This document shows, in pieces, positions 53,099 to 63,350 of a stretch of 64,000 nucleotides of DNA. The stretch's first letter is position 1. Each line of letters begins with the position of its first letter. The translations under genes and the position numbers were made by a program. Origin of the DNA: Zeugodacus cucurbitae (lineage: Eukaryota; Arthropoda; Insecta; Diptera; Tephritidae). The notes beneath the pieces were generated by a model. It was not told the origin of the DNA and did not search any database. It was given only the letters and a program-made list of their open reading frames with translations. The DNA lies in assembly GCF_028554725.1 (NCBI RefSeq), contig NC_071669.1:27642001-27706000 (forward strand), read 5' to 3'.

Positions 53099-54392
53099 AG
53101 TGCATCACTAAAGTAAGTATGCACCATGATTAACAGCCGAATATGTGAATTTATTTCCAAAATAATTCGACATTTTTTGTATAAAAATATATATGCAAGT
53201 GCTCTGCAAGATTACTTACAAGAATACGATGACTAAAAATTTTTCCGTTATCTTGTCTGGTGTCATTTCGTAAGAAACGTTAAAAATCATATAACAAAAG
53301 TATGTATGCAGTTCGCAAATTTATGTATTTCGTTAGTCTTTATGTGATTTATTTGTGAGAAAGACCAACAAATTTGTTTTGTTGTGTAGGCACGAACCTT
53401 TTTTAAAGTTATAAAGTGAATTTTAGTTAAAAATTTGGTCATAGCTCCTCGAGCAAAGAACTTTCACAAGATATGAAGGATTTAATAATAAAATTGTACA
53501 AAGATAAAAAAGCCAACGCCAAATTGCAGAAGACGTTAACAAAAGCAACGCCACAGTACAAAAAATTATTGAAAATTTTAAAAGAGAAGGTAATACCAAT
53601 AATCAACCAAGAACTGGGCGCCCGAAAATTTTCACGGAGCAGGAACGAAGAATAATTGTACGAAAGGTACAGAAAAACCCCAAAATAAGTGCACCTAAAA
53701 TACAGGCCGAAATAGAAAAGGAAACTGGCAAGACTTCTAACCCCCAAACCATTCGTCGTGCTTTGTATACTGCTGGTTTCCATGGTCGGAACATCCGTAA
53801 AAAGCCGTTTGTAAATAGTACTAACAGAAAGAAAAGACTTGAATTTGTAAAACTGCACGAAACCAAAGACGAAAACTTTTAGAATACCGTTATTTTCTCT
53901 GACGAGAGTAAATTTAATATTTTTGGTTCCGACGGGCGTGGAAAAGTATGGAGAAAACCAAATTCAGAGCTCGATCCTCAAAACATGACCGGTACAGTTA
54001 AACATGGTGGTGGCTCAATAATGGTGTGGGGTTGTATGGCGGCTTCTGGTGTAGGAAATTTGGTTGTGATTGAAGGAATAATGGATAAAACTGTTTATCT
54101 CAACATTTTGAAGGATAATTTAAAACAAAGTGCATTAAAATTGAGTCTTGAGCGATCATTTGTCTTCCAACAGGACAATGGCCCTAACATTCAGCTCTAG
54201 TTGTCAGAGATTGGCTGTTGTATAACACGCCAAAGCAGCTAAAAACACCACCTCAATCGCCAGATATAAATGTTATTGAACATTTGTGGGAACATCTTGA
54301 CAGACAAATAAGGAAACATGAAATAAAGGACAAAGATGACATAAAAAAAGCACTTATGGAGGAATGGGGAAAGATTCCAATTTCTCTGACTC
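53099..54392 (+). pseudogene. Tc1-family (DD34E) transposon, few lesions, 3' end lost
   Basis: The left terminus CAGTGCATCACTAAAGTAAG is near 53099. The transposase begins near 53436-53473 (QDMKDLIIKLYKDKK), shifts frame once, and continues with SQRQIAEDVNKSNATVQKII (paired-type HTH), RTGRPKIFTEQERRIIV, SNPQTIRRALYTAGFHGR and NTVIFSDESKFNIFG (first Asp). It then runs through GGGSIMVWGCMAASG, VFQQDNGP (second Asp) and, after a second frame slip near 54190, QSPDINVIEHLWEHLDR (Glu). One TAG at 53881 replaces the usual Trp of the W-TVIFSDE motif. So three lesions separate it from a complete enzyme. The right terminus is missing: from 54393 the sequence is an RTE fragment. Confidence 0.8.
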
Positions 54393-55362
54393 AGGGACTT
54401 GTAGAGTTTAGTTTTTGTTCGTCGAGAGAGCACTTTACTTTTCAATTGCCTACTCAGTCCATAGTAGTACCTGTTGGCAAGAGTGATTCTGCGTTGGATT
54501 TTAAGGCTGACATTATTAGTTTTGCGGGGATATCAAATTCAGACATCGTGACATAAAGGCAGCTCTTTTTTGTGCTGTCGAAAGCAGCTTTAAAGTCGAC
54601 AAATAGATGGTGTTATTCGATCCTCTTTTCACGGGTCTTCTCCAAGATTTGGCGCATGGTGAATATCTGGTCAGTTGTTGATTTTCCAGGTCTAAAGCCA
54701 CACTGATAAGGTCCAATCAGTTTTTTGACGATGGGCTTTAGTCTTTCACACGGTACGCTCGATAGAACCTTATAAGCGATGTTAAGGAGACTTATCCCAC
54801 GATAGTTGGCGCAGATTGTGTGGTCTCCCTTTTTGTGGATTGGGCAGAATACACTGAGATTCCAATCGTCGGGCATGCTTTCTTCCGTCCATATTCCGCA
54901 AAGAAGCTGATGCATACACCTTATCAGCTCTTCGCCGCCGTATTTGAATAGCTCGGTCGGCAATCCATCGGCCCCCGCCGCCTTGTTGTTCTTCAAGCGG
55001 GTAATTGCTATTCTAATTTCTTCACGGTCGGGCAATGGAACATCTGTTCCATCGTCGTCGATTGGGAATCGGGTTCGCCATCTCCTGGTGTTGTACTTTC
55101 ATTGCCATTCAGCAGGCTGGAGAAGTGTTCCCTCCACAAACACAGTATACTCTGGTCATCAACAACTAGATCACCTCTGGAGGTCCTACAGGAGTGTGCT
55201 CCGGTCTTGAAACCTTCAGTTAGTCGCCGGATCTTTTCGTAAAATTTTCGAGCATTACCCTTGTCGGCCAGCTTGTCAAGCTCTTCATACTCACGCATTT
55301 CGGCCTCTTTCTTTTTTTGTCTGCAAATGCGTCTTGCTTCCCTCTTCAGCTCTCGGTATCTT
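54393..55362 (-). mobile_element. RTE LINE fragment, both ends missing
   Basis: On the minus strand it starts in the ORF linker (REYEELDKLADKGNARKFYE, after a cut at 55362), shows NNKAAGADGLPTELFKYGGE, SVFCPIHKKGDHT and GFRPGKSTTDQIFTMRQILE, then a damaged motif A region (frameshifted FKAAFDS). A deletion of about 450 bp near 54508 removes the YADD region and joins to the later ORF. The left end at 54393 lacks the last part of the ORF and the 3' terminus. Confidence 0.75.
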
Positions 55363-56292
55363 TATGTATATATAGAAGCCGGTATAATGAGTGAAGTTAT
55401 TTAACCAATTTTCGCCTTTAAGCTGTATAATATTTGATGAAACATGCTTACATAGTTATGTTAAGATATCTTATGAATCGTCCGTAAAAATCGGTAATAA
55501 AGCTAACCAAATGGGAAAATCATTTTGATTCAAGTATTTGCTTGATTAATATCCCAAACTAGCTTTCTGGATCATTTATATGATACGAATCCAAACACAA
55601 AATTTTATTTCTATTTCGATACGTTTTATTTGGTGCTTTTCCTTATTTAATAAAAGCATTTTTAGTAGTTTTCAACATAACCTTTGTATGGGAGGTTGGC
55701 GTGGTTATAACCCGATTTTCTTCATTTTTGGATTGTATAAGGGAGTACCTAAAAGAAAGTGAGTGATTTCACATAGCGGACGCTTATTCCGGTATTCTGC
55801 TTGTCACGATTGTCTCATATCTCTATTTGTCACAATTGTGAATTAGCGACCCTGTTAGTCAGGATGTATCATGTTGGCATTTTGGCTTGATACAGGCTCA
55901 AAAATGTTCACCAAATAGTGTGGTGAAAAGAAAGAAAAGCTATCAGCTGTTTATTTTAGATGATTTGAGATGAGCGCATATTCACAATGGTAATTTATAA
56001 TTTTGTGTAATTGATTACACGCAATTATTTTTTTTAAACCAAATTTCAGCAGAAAATTTTCTTGTAAATAATTGGTAATACCAAATAGTTTGTAATAAAT
56101 GCGTAATATATGTATTTTATCTGAATTAATTGTTAAGTAAATATGAAAAATTTGAACAACCCAACAATCGATTAACACATGTACTCATCCTTACATTTGA
56201 ACATAATGGCAATCGAAGGTAAGTAATTGTAAAAAATACAAATTTCATTATTTTATGATTATTATATATTTTGGTTTTTGGATATATATACA
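55363..56292. other. AT-rich DNA with an R fragment
   Basis: 55670-55755 is a minus-orientation R piece (CAACATAACCTTTGTATGGG, GGCGTGGTTATAACCCG). The rest, including 55780-56290, has no recognised feature. Confidence 0.4.
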
Positions 56293-56408
56293 TAGGTTAG
56301 GTTAGGTTAGGTTTGTAGGCAGATCTCTGCAAAACAGAAAGATCTCACTTAGACAGCCTGGCGCTGTCCATTGTGGTACCAATAAAACTCCCCGTGGATC
56401 AAAGACCT

Positions 56409-58708
56409 TTAAGATTCAGCAAACCGCTTGGAATCCGTTATAAATTTCTTAAGACTGGTAATATCGATTCTAGCCAATTCGCTAGGATCGTCGAAAAAGG
56501 GCTTTCGGAGGTGTTTCAACCTCAGTCTGGCAAAAGCTGGACAGTGCAGTAGGAAATGCTTAGATGATTCCATCTCGCCTTCCTCCATACAGCTTTGGCA
56601 ACTGGCATCTGCCACGATCCCAAGTCTAACCTCATGGGTACCCATTGGACAATGTCCAGTAAGTACCCCTATGATTTGCGCTGAGATGGACCTTGCCCAG
56701 AGAAAGCAGTTGAAAGGACCGCTTACGCTCCACAGAGGGCCAAAGGACCTCGCCACTGCACAAGTACTGGTAGTTGACCAGCGCTTGACGAGCTCATGCG
56801 TAGTCTGCATGTCCAGCTCTCTTGCGCAGGTGGACCATGGACTACCAATGCACTCCCATTCCGACGTCAATGTAGCTAGGGTACCCTCCCTTGCAAGCTT
56901 GTCCGCTATGCAGTTACCAGCGATCCCGCGGTGACCGGGTACCCACACTAGTCGGATTGCAAAATAGCTGGAGGCTATTGATAAGGATCTAAGACACTCC
57001 TTAACAAGCACAGAGCGTACCGTCATCGATTCCAATGCCAGTATTGCCGCCCTGCTGTCGGAGTGAATACATACCTCTCTAAAAGAGGTCACCATACGAA
57101 GCAGTGCGTCCACTGCTACTTTGATCGCAGCGACCTCTGCTTGGAAGACACTACAGTGGTCAGGTAGCCTAAAGCTGGTATTGATAGAAAGCTTTCTGCA
57201 GAAAACTCCCTCTCCCACCTTTCCCCTAAGCTTCGATCCATCCGTGAAAAAGCTGACTGCACTTTTCCTCCATTGACTTCTACCCACCCACATATCCCTC
57301 GTAGGTACATATGTAGAGAAGAAGCCTCTAGGGGACGGTTCCGCAGTGCAGTGGTCCAAGTTGTCAGGGATATAATGCCGTCTAGTCCGGGGGACTTGAA
57401 AGGCTTGAAAGAATTCTACGACCAGGTTAGGTGGCGATCATCCAGAAGGTTTACGAAGGCGCTTTCGCCCCCTTGAAGCTCTCCGAGGGAAGCTCTTTCC
57501 ACAGATTGGTTTTTTGGGAAATGAGCATCCAAAAGTAGCTTTAGTGACTCCTCACTGCTCGAGGTCCACTCTCCAGCACCATCTCTCAAGTAACCCACGG
57601 ATATTGGGCTCTTGGACAGAATACGCCTAAATCTCGAGGACTCCTGGCAGCCTTCCACGCTTTCGCAGTAGGCTCTCCAAGAAGACCGTTTGGCCTTCTT
57701 CATTTCAGACTTAAAAATGGCAAGTCCCACCTTATACAAAGCCCAATCGTCACCTAGACCACTTCTACGGGCTTTATTGAAGAACCTTCGACTAGAAGAT
57801 CTGAGCTCCGAAAGTTCCGGCGTCCACCAAAGAGGTTTCCCTTTGCCTTTCTGAGATCTTAGAAGACAGGAACTTTCACGGGCCATCCTGCACCCAGAGC
57901 TGAAAACTTCGACACACTCATCAATCGCATTGGCCGAGAGAACTGAGTCTCGTGGGGACGCTGCCGGAAGAGCTGAACGAAGCTTCCTACAATATAGAAC
58001 CCAATTTGTATTCCTAAGGTTCCTAAAAGGTTTGCGTACTGGACAGGCTCTGCCCAGATTGAAACTAATATACCTATGGTCCGAATAGGAGTGATCATTG
58101 AGAACCTTCCATTCCGAGATCAAAGGTACGACGTCCCTAGATACTAGGGTAAGATCGAGGACTTCCTCCCTACCCGCAGTCACGAACGTATGGGAGTTCC
58201 CCCTATTGCATATAAATAAATCAACGCTACTTATAAAATCAAAGAGCGACTCACCTCTAACGTTTATGTCCGAGCTTCCCCGGACAGTATGTCTTGCGTT
58301 GGCGTCCGAGCCAATGATGGCGTTGACTTTCCTCCACCTGGCCTCCCAGAGAGCCTTTCTCAGTATAGCGGGAGGTGGTTCCACCTCGTCGTCGTGCAGC
58401 ATATAGGCCGAGATTAGCCAGAGTTCTCCGGCATCACCCTCCAGTCTGGTGGTCACAACGTCTCCGCTACTGTAATTGGGTAAAAGGAAAACGTTAAGTT
58501 CATTACGGACAAGCATGCAAGCTCTGATTTTACCTGCGCAGCTAGCTGTCATTAGCTTGTGGCTCTTCGTCCTTAAACCCGATACACCGTTGCTGCTTAG
58601 CCACGGCTCCTGGATCAGGACGACGTCGGCCTCGTCCAATCCTAGACGAAGCAATAAGTTGGCGGATGCCGCCTTTGCGTGTTGGAGATTAATTTGCAGG
58701 ATCTTCAT
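56409..58708 (-). pseudogene. LOA copy 2 ORF2: endonuclease joined to RNase H
   Basis: Start MKILQINLQHAKAASANLLL at 58708. All endonuclease motifs are present: Asn7, LIQEPW, IIGSDANARHTV, VLDLTLVS and YSDHRYISF. The linker runs to EGCQESSRFRRILSKSPISV, DAHFPKNQ and, in a shifted frame, PFKSPGLDGIIS, the first RT block. About 1.1-1.3 kb of RT is then absent, and the next codons are already in the pre-RNase H region (DHCTAEPSPRGFF). RNase H is intact by motif: FFTDGSKL, FQAEVAAIK, IHSDSRAAI, VWVPGHRG and CIADKLAREG, followed by GVLTGHCPMGTHEVRLG and CQSCMEEGEMESSKHFLLHC (zinc knuckle), stop at 56409. No YADD sequence remains, so it cannot reverse transcribe. Confidence 0.8.
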
Positions 58709-59749
58709 CCTCCAAACCCTTCTCCAACAGTGCGAGTTCCGCACTCTCCATACACTCGGCTCGATCCTCCTCGAACAGTTTGCCGAGATTGAAGACTGAT
58801 CCATCTCCAATACTCGCCGTGTCCGAGTGGGATGAGTCAACATCCATGTCCGTTTGGGCATCAATTCCCTCCTCTCCCGCTCCTGGAGGTAGTGGGACAT
58901 CGGCTTTGGCATCGGTAGGGAGGACCCGAAGGACCACCTTCTCGAAACCATAGCTGATGACCCCCTTTACATCGCTGAGAGGACCCAAGGACTCCTTGTT
59001 CAGAAGTATCAGCGCTTGCCGATATGGCTCCTAAGTTTTCTCTATCCGAATGACCTTCCAAGTTTGAACAGGAAGAGAAGGATTGCAATAACGCAAGATT
59101 TCTTCGATCTCTCCTGTAGTGGAAGTTCTTCCTTGGCCACCGCCTCGAGCTTAGCCCCCTTCCAGACCTCTCCCACCAGGGACACCGCTTCCTTACACAA
59201 GGATGCTGATCTTTCATCAGCACACCTGACAAGCTTGTGGATGCCGTAGTGCCATCCTGCGCTCTCGCAGCTTGGAGGGGGACCAGGGTTTCCTCTGATC
59301 ACCCTCATGAAAACCGCGGAAATGGCCGCCGCGACCCGCTTCCACTCATCGTGGGAGATGGCTCCATCTTCCCTGCTCCGATCGCATACCCCAAGCTCAA
59401 TAGACCCCGCAAGTTTGGCGATTTCGCTAAACTTAGGGGCCTCTTCAACCCGAGGTTTCTTATCTTGTCGCTTAACCTGCGATTGAGTTTCACCCAATCC
59501 CACCGGTTTACCATCGCCACCGTCGCTAAGCACCTTCCTAGCCCACTCGAGTGTGCTAGCATGCTGCCCAGGTTTCTGCTCAGCATGCTCGCCACCGTAG
59601 CGTTCCAAGATTTTGGCTGCCATGCGGCGGTCCGACTTCAACTTTTTGGACGCCGACACCTGTTTTCTAGCGTTTGATCCGGGCCCCGGGACTCCTGTGA
59701 GCTTAGCAGAGGCTCCTTTACTGGTGCTGGCGACTTCGCCTCGCACCAT
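58689..59749 (-). pseudogene. LOA copy 2 ORF1, frameshifted
   Basis: Start MVRGEVASTSKGASAKL at 59749 (an upstream Met would fit the MNTESK start of the related fragment). Basic and low-complexity sequence is followed by LAGSIELGVCDRSREDGAIS, a counterpart of copy 1's IVALIDRSNPLG, and LVGEVWKGAKLEAVAKEELP from the DUF4780-like domain. A frameshift near 59100 disrupts the domain, and the last third reads MGPLSDVKGVISYGFEKVVL to a stop at 58689, with an acidic DVDSSHSDTASIG stretch. The stop overlaps the ORF2 start by about 20 bp. The role would be RNA binding for retrotransposition. Confidence 0.6.
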
Positions 59750-60449
59750 ACTAACCGCTGTTTTCGGCAGGCTTCCGCCGACAGCGCCTAGCTTCTTGCC
59801 CTTAACGGATCCTCACCTGCGAAGGTTTTGTTTTTTCACCGCCTTTCGCGGTAGACGGTTCCGTCGCCGCCGGCAGTGAACCTCCCGGGACACTGTCCGT
59901 TTTGAAAGTCGATTCCAACTTTCCATCTCCCACCTCCTGTTTATTGTTATGTGGACTGTTCATATTTTAATTGGGTCCCCACTCAGAGCCGCTATCCATC
60001 TCCCGGAAAGGTAGTCGCCTTTAAAATGGTCCCAAGGTTATCTCAGTTAAGAGGCCAAGGCGAGGGTTGACGCACGTCCTTATGGGGCAATGCGTTCAGA
60101 GCCGACCAGCGTAAAGAGGGAGTCTTCTCAACCTACACCTACCACATCAACTTAATGATGACGGGAGCGGAACGTACTCCGAGGCCTGCCAGGGTTTTAA
60201 CGGGACGGAGGCAGCCTTGGCATTAACCCACCAGCCATTTCTGTAGAGTGTCACCCCTACATACTCAGGTGGCGGAATACCAAGACCACCAGCCCAGGTA
60301 ACAACCAAATCCAAAAGAGAAATTTCAAAAATCGTAGTCCGAGTCGGTCCAGGGTCGTAGTCCGTGAAGGAGCTTCAAAAAAAGGCCGTGGAGGCCGCAG
60401 GTCATTTAGCGTTACCCAGGATGCACCACTAGGAGGCGACCCGCTCTAC

Positions 60450-60918
60450 ATACATATAATCATACATATTTGTATAAAAAAATAGCCGGATTGCACCTAT
60501 GAGTGTTGCAAAAGATAAGCACTTTGTTATCCCTTATTGCAAAATTGCAAATTACAAATATTAATACAATACCTTTCTTCTTACTTTCGTTTTTTCATTA
60601 TAATATATATACATATTAATATATTTTTTGCCAATTACATCATCCATTATTGTACTATATAACTACCATTGTTTTTCTGTGACCTGGTTTAAAACATATA
60701 ACAAATTAGAGAGATAGAGATGAGACAAAAGCGCCAGAATATCAAAAAGTAAATATAGAGATTACACCACAGATTCGTCTCTATTAGAGACTTGAGACTG
60801 CTCGCAGTATACCGCCATTAGTCTCCATATTGGGCGCTGATCTCATACATTTAAGGGTTAAAGTGATCAATCAACTACCAAAAGGGTGAACGTTTATAAA
60901 GGCAGAAGCTAAAAAAAA
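60450..60918. other. AT-rich DNA without recognised features
   Basis: Microsatellite-like TACATACATATAATC at the LINE 5' junction, then unassigned DNA. No gene. Confidence 0.4.
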
Positions 60919-61946
60919 ACAAGTAAGGAAAAGCTAAGTTCGGGGGTGAGCGAACATTTTATAATCTCGCAATTTATTGATGGAATTTCATTAAGATAAC
61001 ATACAATTTGACCCATATACTCGTATTCGGCATAAAGTCCTATAGAATAACGAAAATCATCACATATGGTATATGGGGCTGATGTAATTCCTAAACCGAT
61101 TTCACTAATTTTCCCCAGCAAGCTACACTATATACTAGACTATATGCTCACTTAATTTTGCTAAGATATCTCACATATTAGCCGATATATGCGGAATAAA
61201 GCCCACACATTATTAGGTATATGGGAGCTAGGGGAAGTTCTGATCCGATTTTAATAAGTTTTGTAACAGAGACACACAATTAGGTTCAAATAATTTCCTC
61301 TGAATTAAATTACAATATCTGAAAGATTTTCCGATATTTTCGGTGAACAATTACCCTTAGGCACTGAGTTCTTCATGTAGATATCCGGGGCCTTGAAAAG
61401 TTATAGTCCGATTTCGAAAAATTTTATGCCACAGATGATATACAGTATTTGTGTAAAGTTTTATTCCGCTATCTTCATCGGTTTTTATGTATGTATATAT
61501 TACAAAGTGAACGAATAGATGGAATTCAGAATTGAGTTATATGGGAAGTTGGCATGCTTGTGAAGCCATTTCGCCCATTTTGCATCCGTGTTGTCAGGGT
61601 GTCTAGATAATATTATATACCGAATTTCATTGAAATCGGTCGAGTAGTTCCTGAGATATGGTTTTCGCCATTTTGTGGGTGTGGCAGTGGACCGATTTCG
61701 CCCATCTTCGAAATCAACCTCCAGGGAATATGTGTTCCAAGTTTCATTAAGATATCTAAATTTTTACTCAAGTTATAGCTTGCACGGACAGACGGACGGA
61801 CAGACGTCCAGATTTCAACTCCACTCGTCATCCTGATCATTTATATATATAACCCCATATCTAGCTCTTTTATTTCTTGGTGAAACAAACAACCGTTATG
61901 TGAACAAAACTATAATACTCTGTGTAACATGTTGCGAGAGTATAAA
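60919..61946 (-). repeat. R repeat unit, complete
   Basis: ACAAGTAAGGAAAAGCTAAG (hairpin damaged: TTCGGGGGTGAGCGAA) to the 5' end ATGTTGCGAGAGTATAAA at 61946. Confidence 0.8.
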
Positions 61947-61984
61947 AACACCTCTTAATAAGCTGCGATAAAAAATACACATAT

Positions 61985-63350
61985 TCTTGTTCGATGACGT
62001 TTAACCTTCTAATGAGCGACATTATATCATATTTTCGGATGAGAATACGTTTTTTTATGAAGGCCCAGATGAAAAAAAGTTTATTTCCATCACGTGCTCC
62101 ATGGATCGCAAATACACTCGGGTCAATGGTGTAACGGTTTACGGAGCCATATCATATTATGATACCCGCGATTTGCAGTTTTTAACGCCAAATAGGAATG
62201 CAAATGTATATAACCGAATTCGAAAAAGTGGATTTCCCGATTTTAAAAATAGTTTTGGTAATCTAGAATGATACTCACGGCATAACAATGCTTAAATTCA
62301 GCTTGTCCGATCTGAGAAACATTGATACGTAGCCAAAATGTCGGTGTTCTGGAGTGGCCAATTCTGGACGCTTCTGGTCGATTGCCTGCTTCAAGCGGTC
62401 CAATTGTTCGCCGTAGATGGTAAAATTAATCGTCTGGACATATGGGAGCAGCTTATAGTGGATGATTCCCTTCCAATCCCACCAAGCACATAGCAAAACC
62501 TTCCTGGCTGTCAATCCCGGCTTGGCCACTGTTTGGGAAGGTTCACCGGCCTTCGACCACGACCGTTTTCGCTTGATATTGTCGTATGTGATCCATTTTT
62601 CGTCGCCAGTCACCATCCGCTTCAGAAATGAGGCGAGTTCGTTCCGTTCCAGCAGTCCAGAAGGTTTTTTTGTGTCAAATCATGCGGCACCCAAACATCA
62701 AGCTTTTTTGTGAATCCAGTCTTCTGCAGATGGTTTAAAATGGTTTGGTGACTAACTCCCATCTCCTGGTCGATGTCACGAGATGCCACATGCCGGGCTA
62801 ACTCGATGTTTTTCATGACTTGATCGGTATTCGTCGTCACAGGTTTTGCGCCGACTGGCTTATCCATGTGTCGTTTTCACCCGCTCAAAAACGTCGAAAC
62901 CATTCCTCCGCAGTTCGAAATGATACAGTACCATCTCCCAAAAAACCATTAATCTCACGGAACTTTTCTCTAGCGGATTTGCCTTTAACGAAGGAAAACT
63001 TTAAAATAGCGGGAATTTCGGCGTTAGTGAACTCCATGTTTACACGTCTATAACTGTTGAACGAAATATGCAAACTAATCACGCATAGTATCGTTTTTTA
63101 GGTTATGTCAAGACCTTTCAATGATGTTTAGTATTGCCTAATACGAGCTCTGTAGCGCTTTATACATAGCCGCGAAATTCAAAAGATAAAAAGGCGGAAG
63201 GGAGATATTTGCCAACCTACTATTATAGATAACGTCTGGGGATGGTTGGTTAGAAAGGTGTATGAGAGTGGTTATCAATATACCACTAAAACGAAACTAA
63301 TCGACGACATAAGACACATTTGGTCAACCATTACACTAGTTTTTGTTAAA
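61985..63350 (+). pseudogene. Tc3-like transposase remnant split by a mariner
   Basis: Two pieces in the same orientation. 62005-62225 reads IIFSDENTFFYEGPDEKKFI, TCSMDRKYTRVNGVTVYGAI and SYYDTRDLQFLTPNRNANVY, the start of a Tc1/Tc3-type catalytic domain with the first Asp. 63218-63340 reads PTIIDNVWGWLVRKVYESGY and LIDDIRHIWSTI, the usual C-terminal block with the last acidic residue. The intervening 62236-63185 is an opposite-strand mariner. N-terminal DNA-binding domains and the second Asp are not seen. Confidence 0.6.
62236..63185 (-). pseudogene. mariner transposase, C-terminal half missing
   Basis: Starts at 63037 (MEFTNAEIPAILKFSFVKGK), with the N-terminal HTH and GTVSFRTAEEWFRRFKAG. 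The next frame carries KPVTTNTDQVMKNIELARHV, VSHQTILNHLQKTGFTKKLD and WVPHDLTQKNLLD (the conserved WVPHEL-type motif). A third frame holds MVTGDEKWITYDNIKRKRSW (first catalytic Asp), KPGLTARKVLLCAWWDWKGI and LDRLKQAIDQKRPELA, after which similarity fades just before the second catalytic Asp (HQDNAR expected). The left part is lost and no left TIR is visible. At least two frameshifts. Its position between two halves of a Tc3-like gene gives the order of insertion. Confidence 0.75.

Larger units (their letters stand above)
56293..60449 (-). mobile_element. LOA LINE copy 2, RT deleted, both ends present
   Basis: The 5' end at 60449 (GTAGAGCGGGTCGCCTCCTA, minus strand) is shared with the fragment at 34535-35332. 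A 5' UTR of about 700 bp, ORF1, ORF2 endonuclease and RNase H follow; the 3' tail at 56293-56312 is (AACCT)n on the minus strand. A deletion near 57365 takes out nearly the whole reverse transcriptase. Similar to but clearly distinct from LOA copy 1 in sequence. Confidence 0.75.

Noticed and set aside
55790..60750. Inverted similarity flanking LOA copy 2 (GAGATATGAGACAA near 55815; GAGATGAGACAAAAG near 60718)
   Set aside because: Match is short and patchy in AT-rich DNA; not enough to define an enclosing element.
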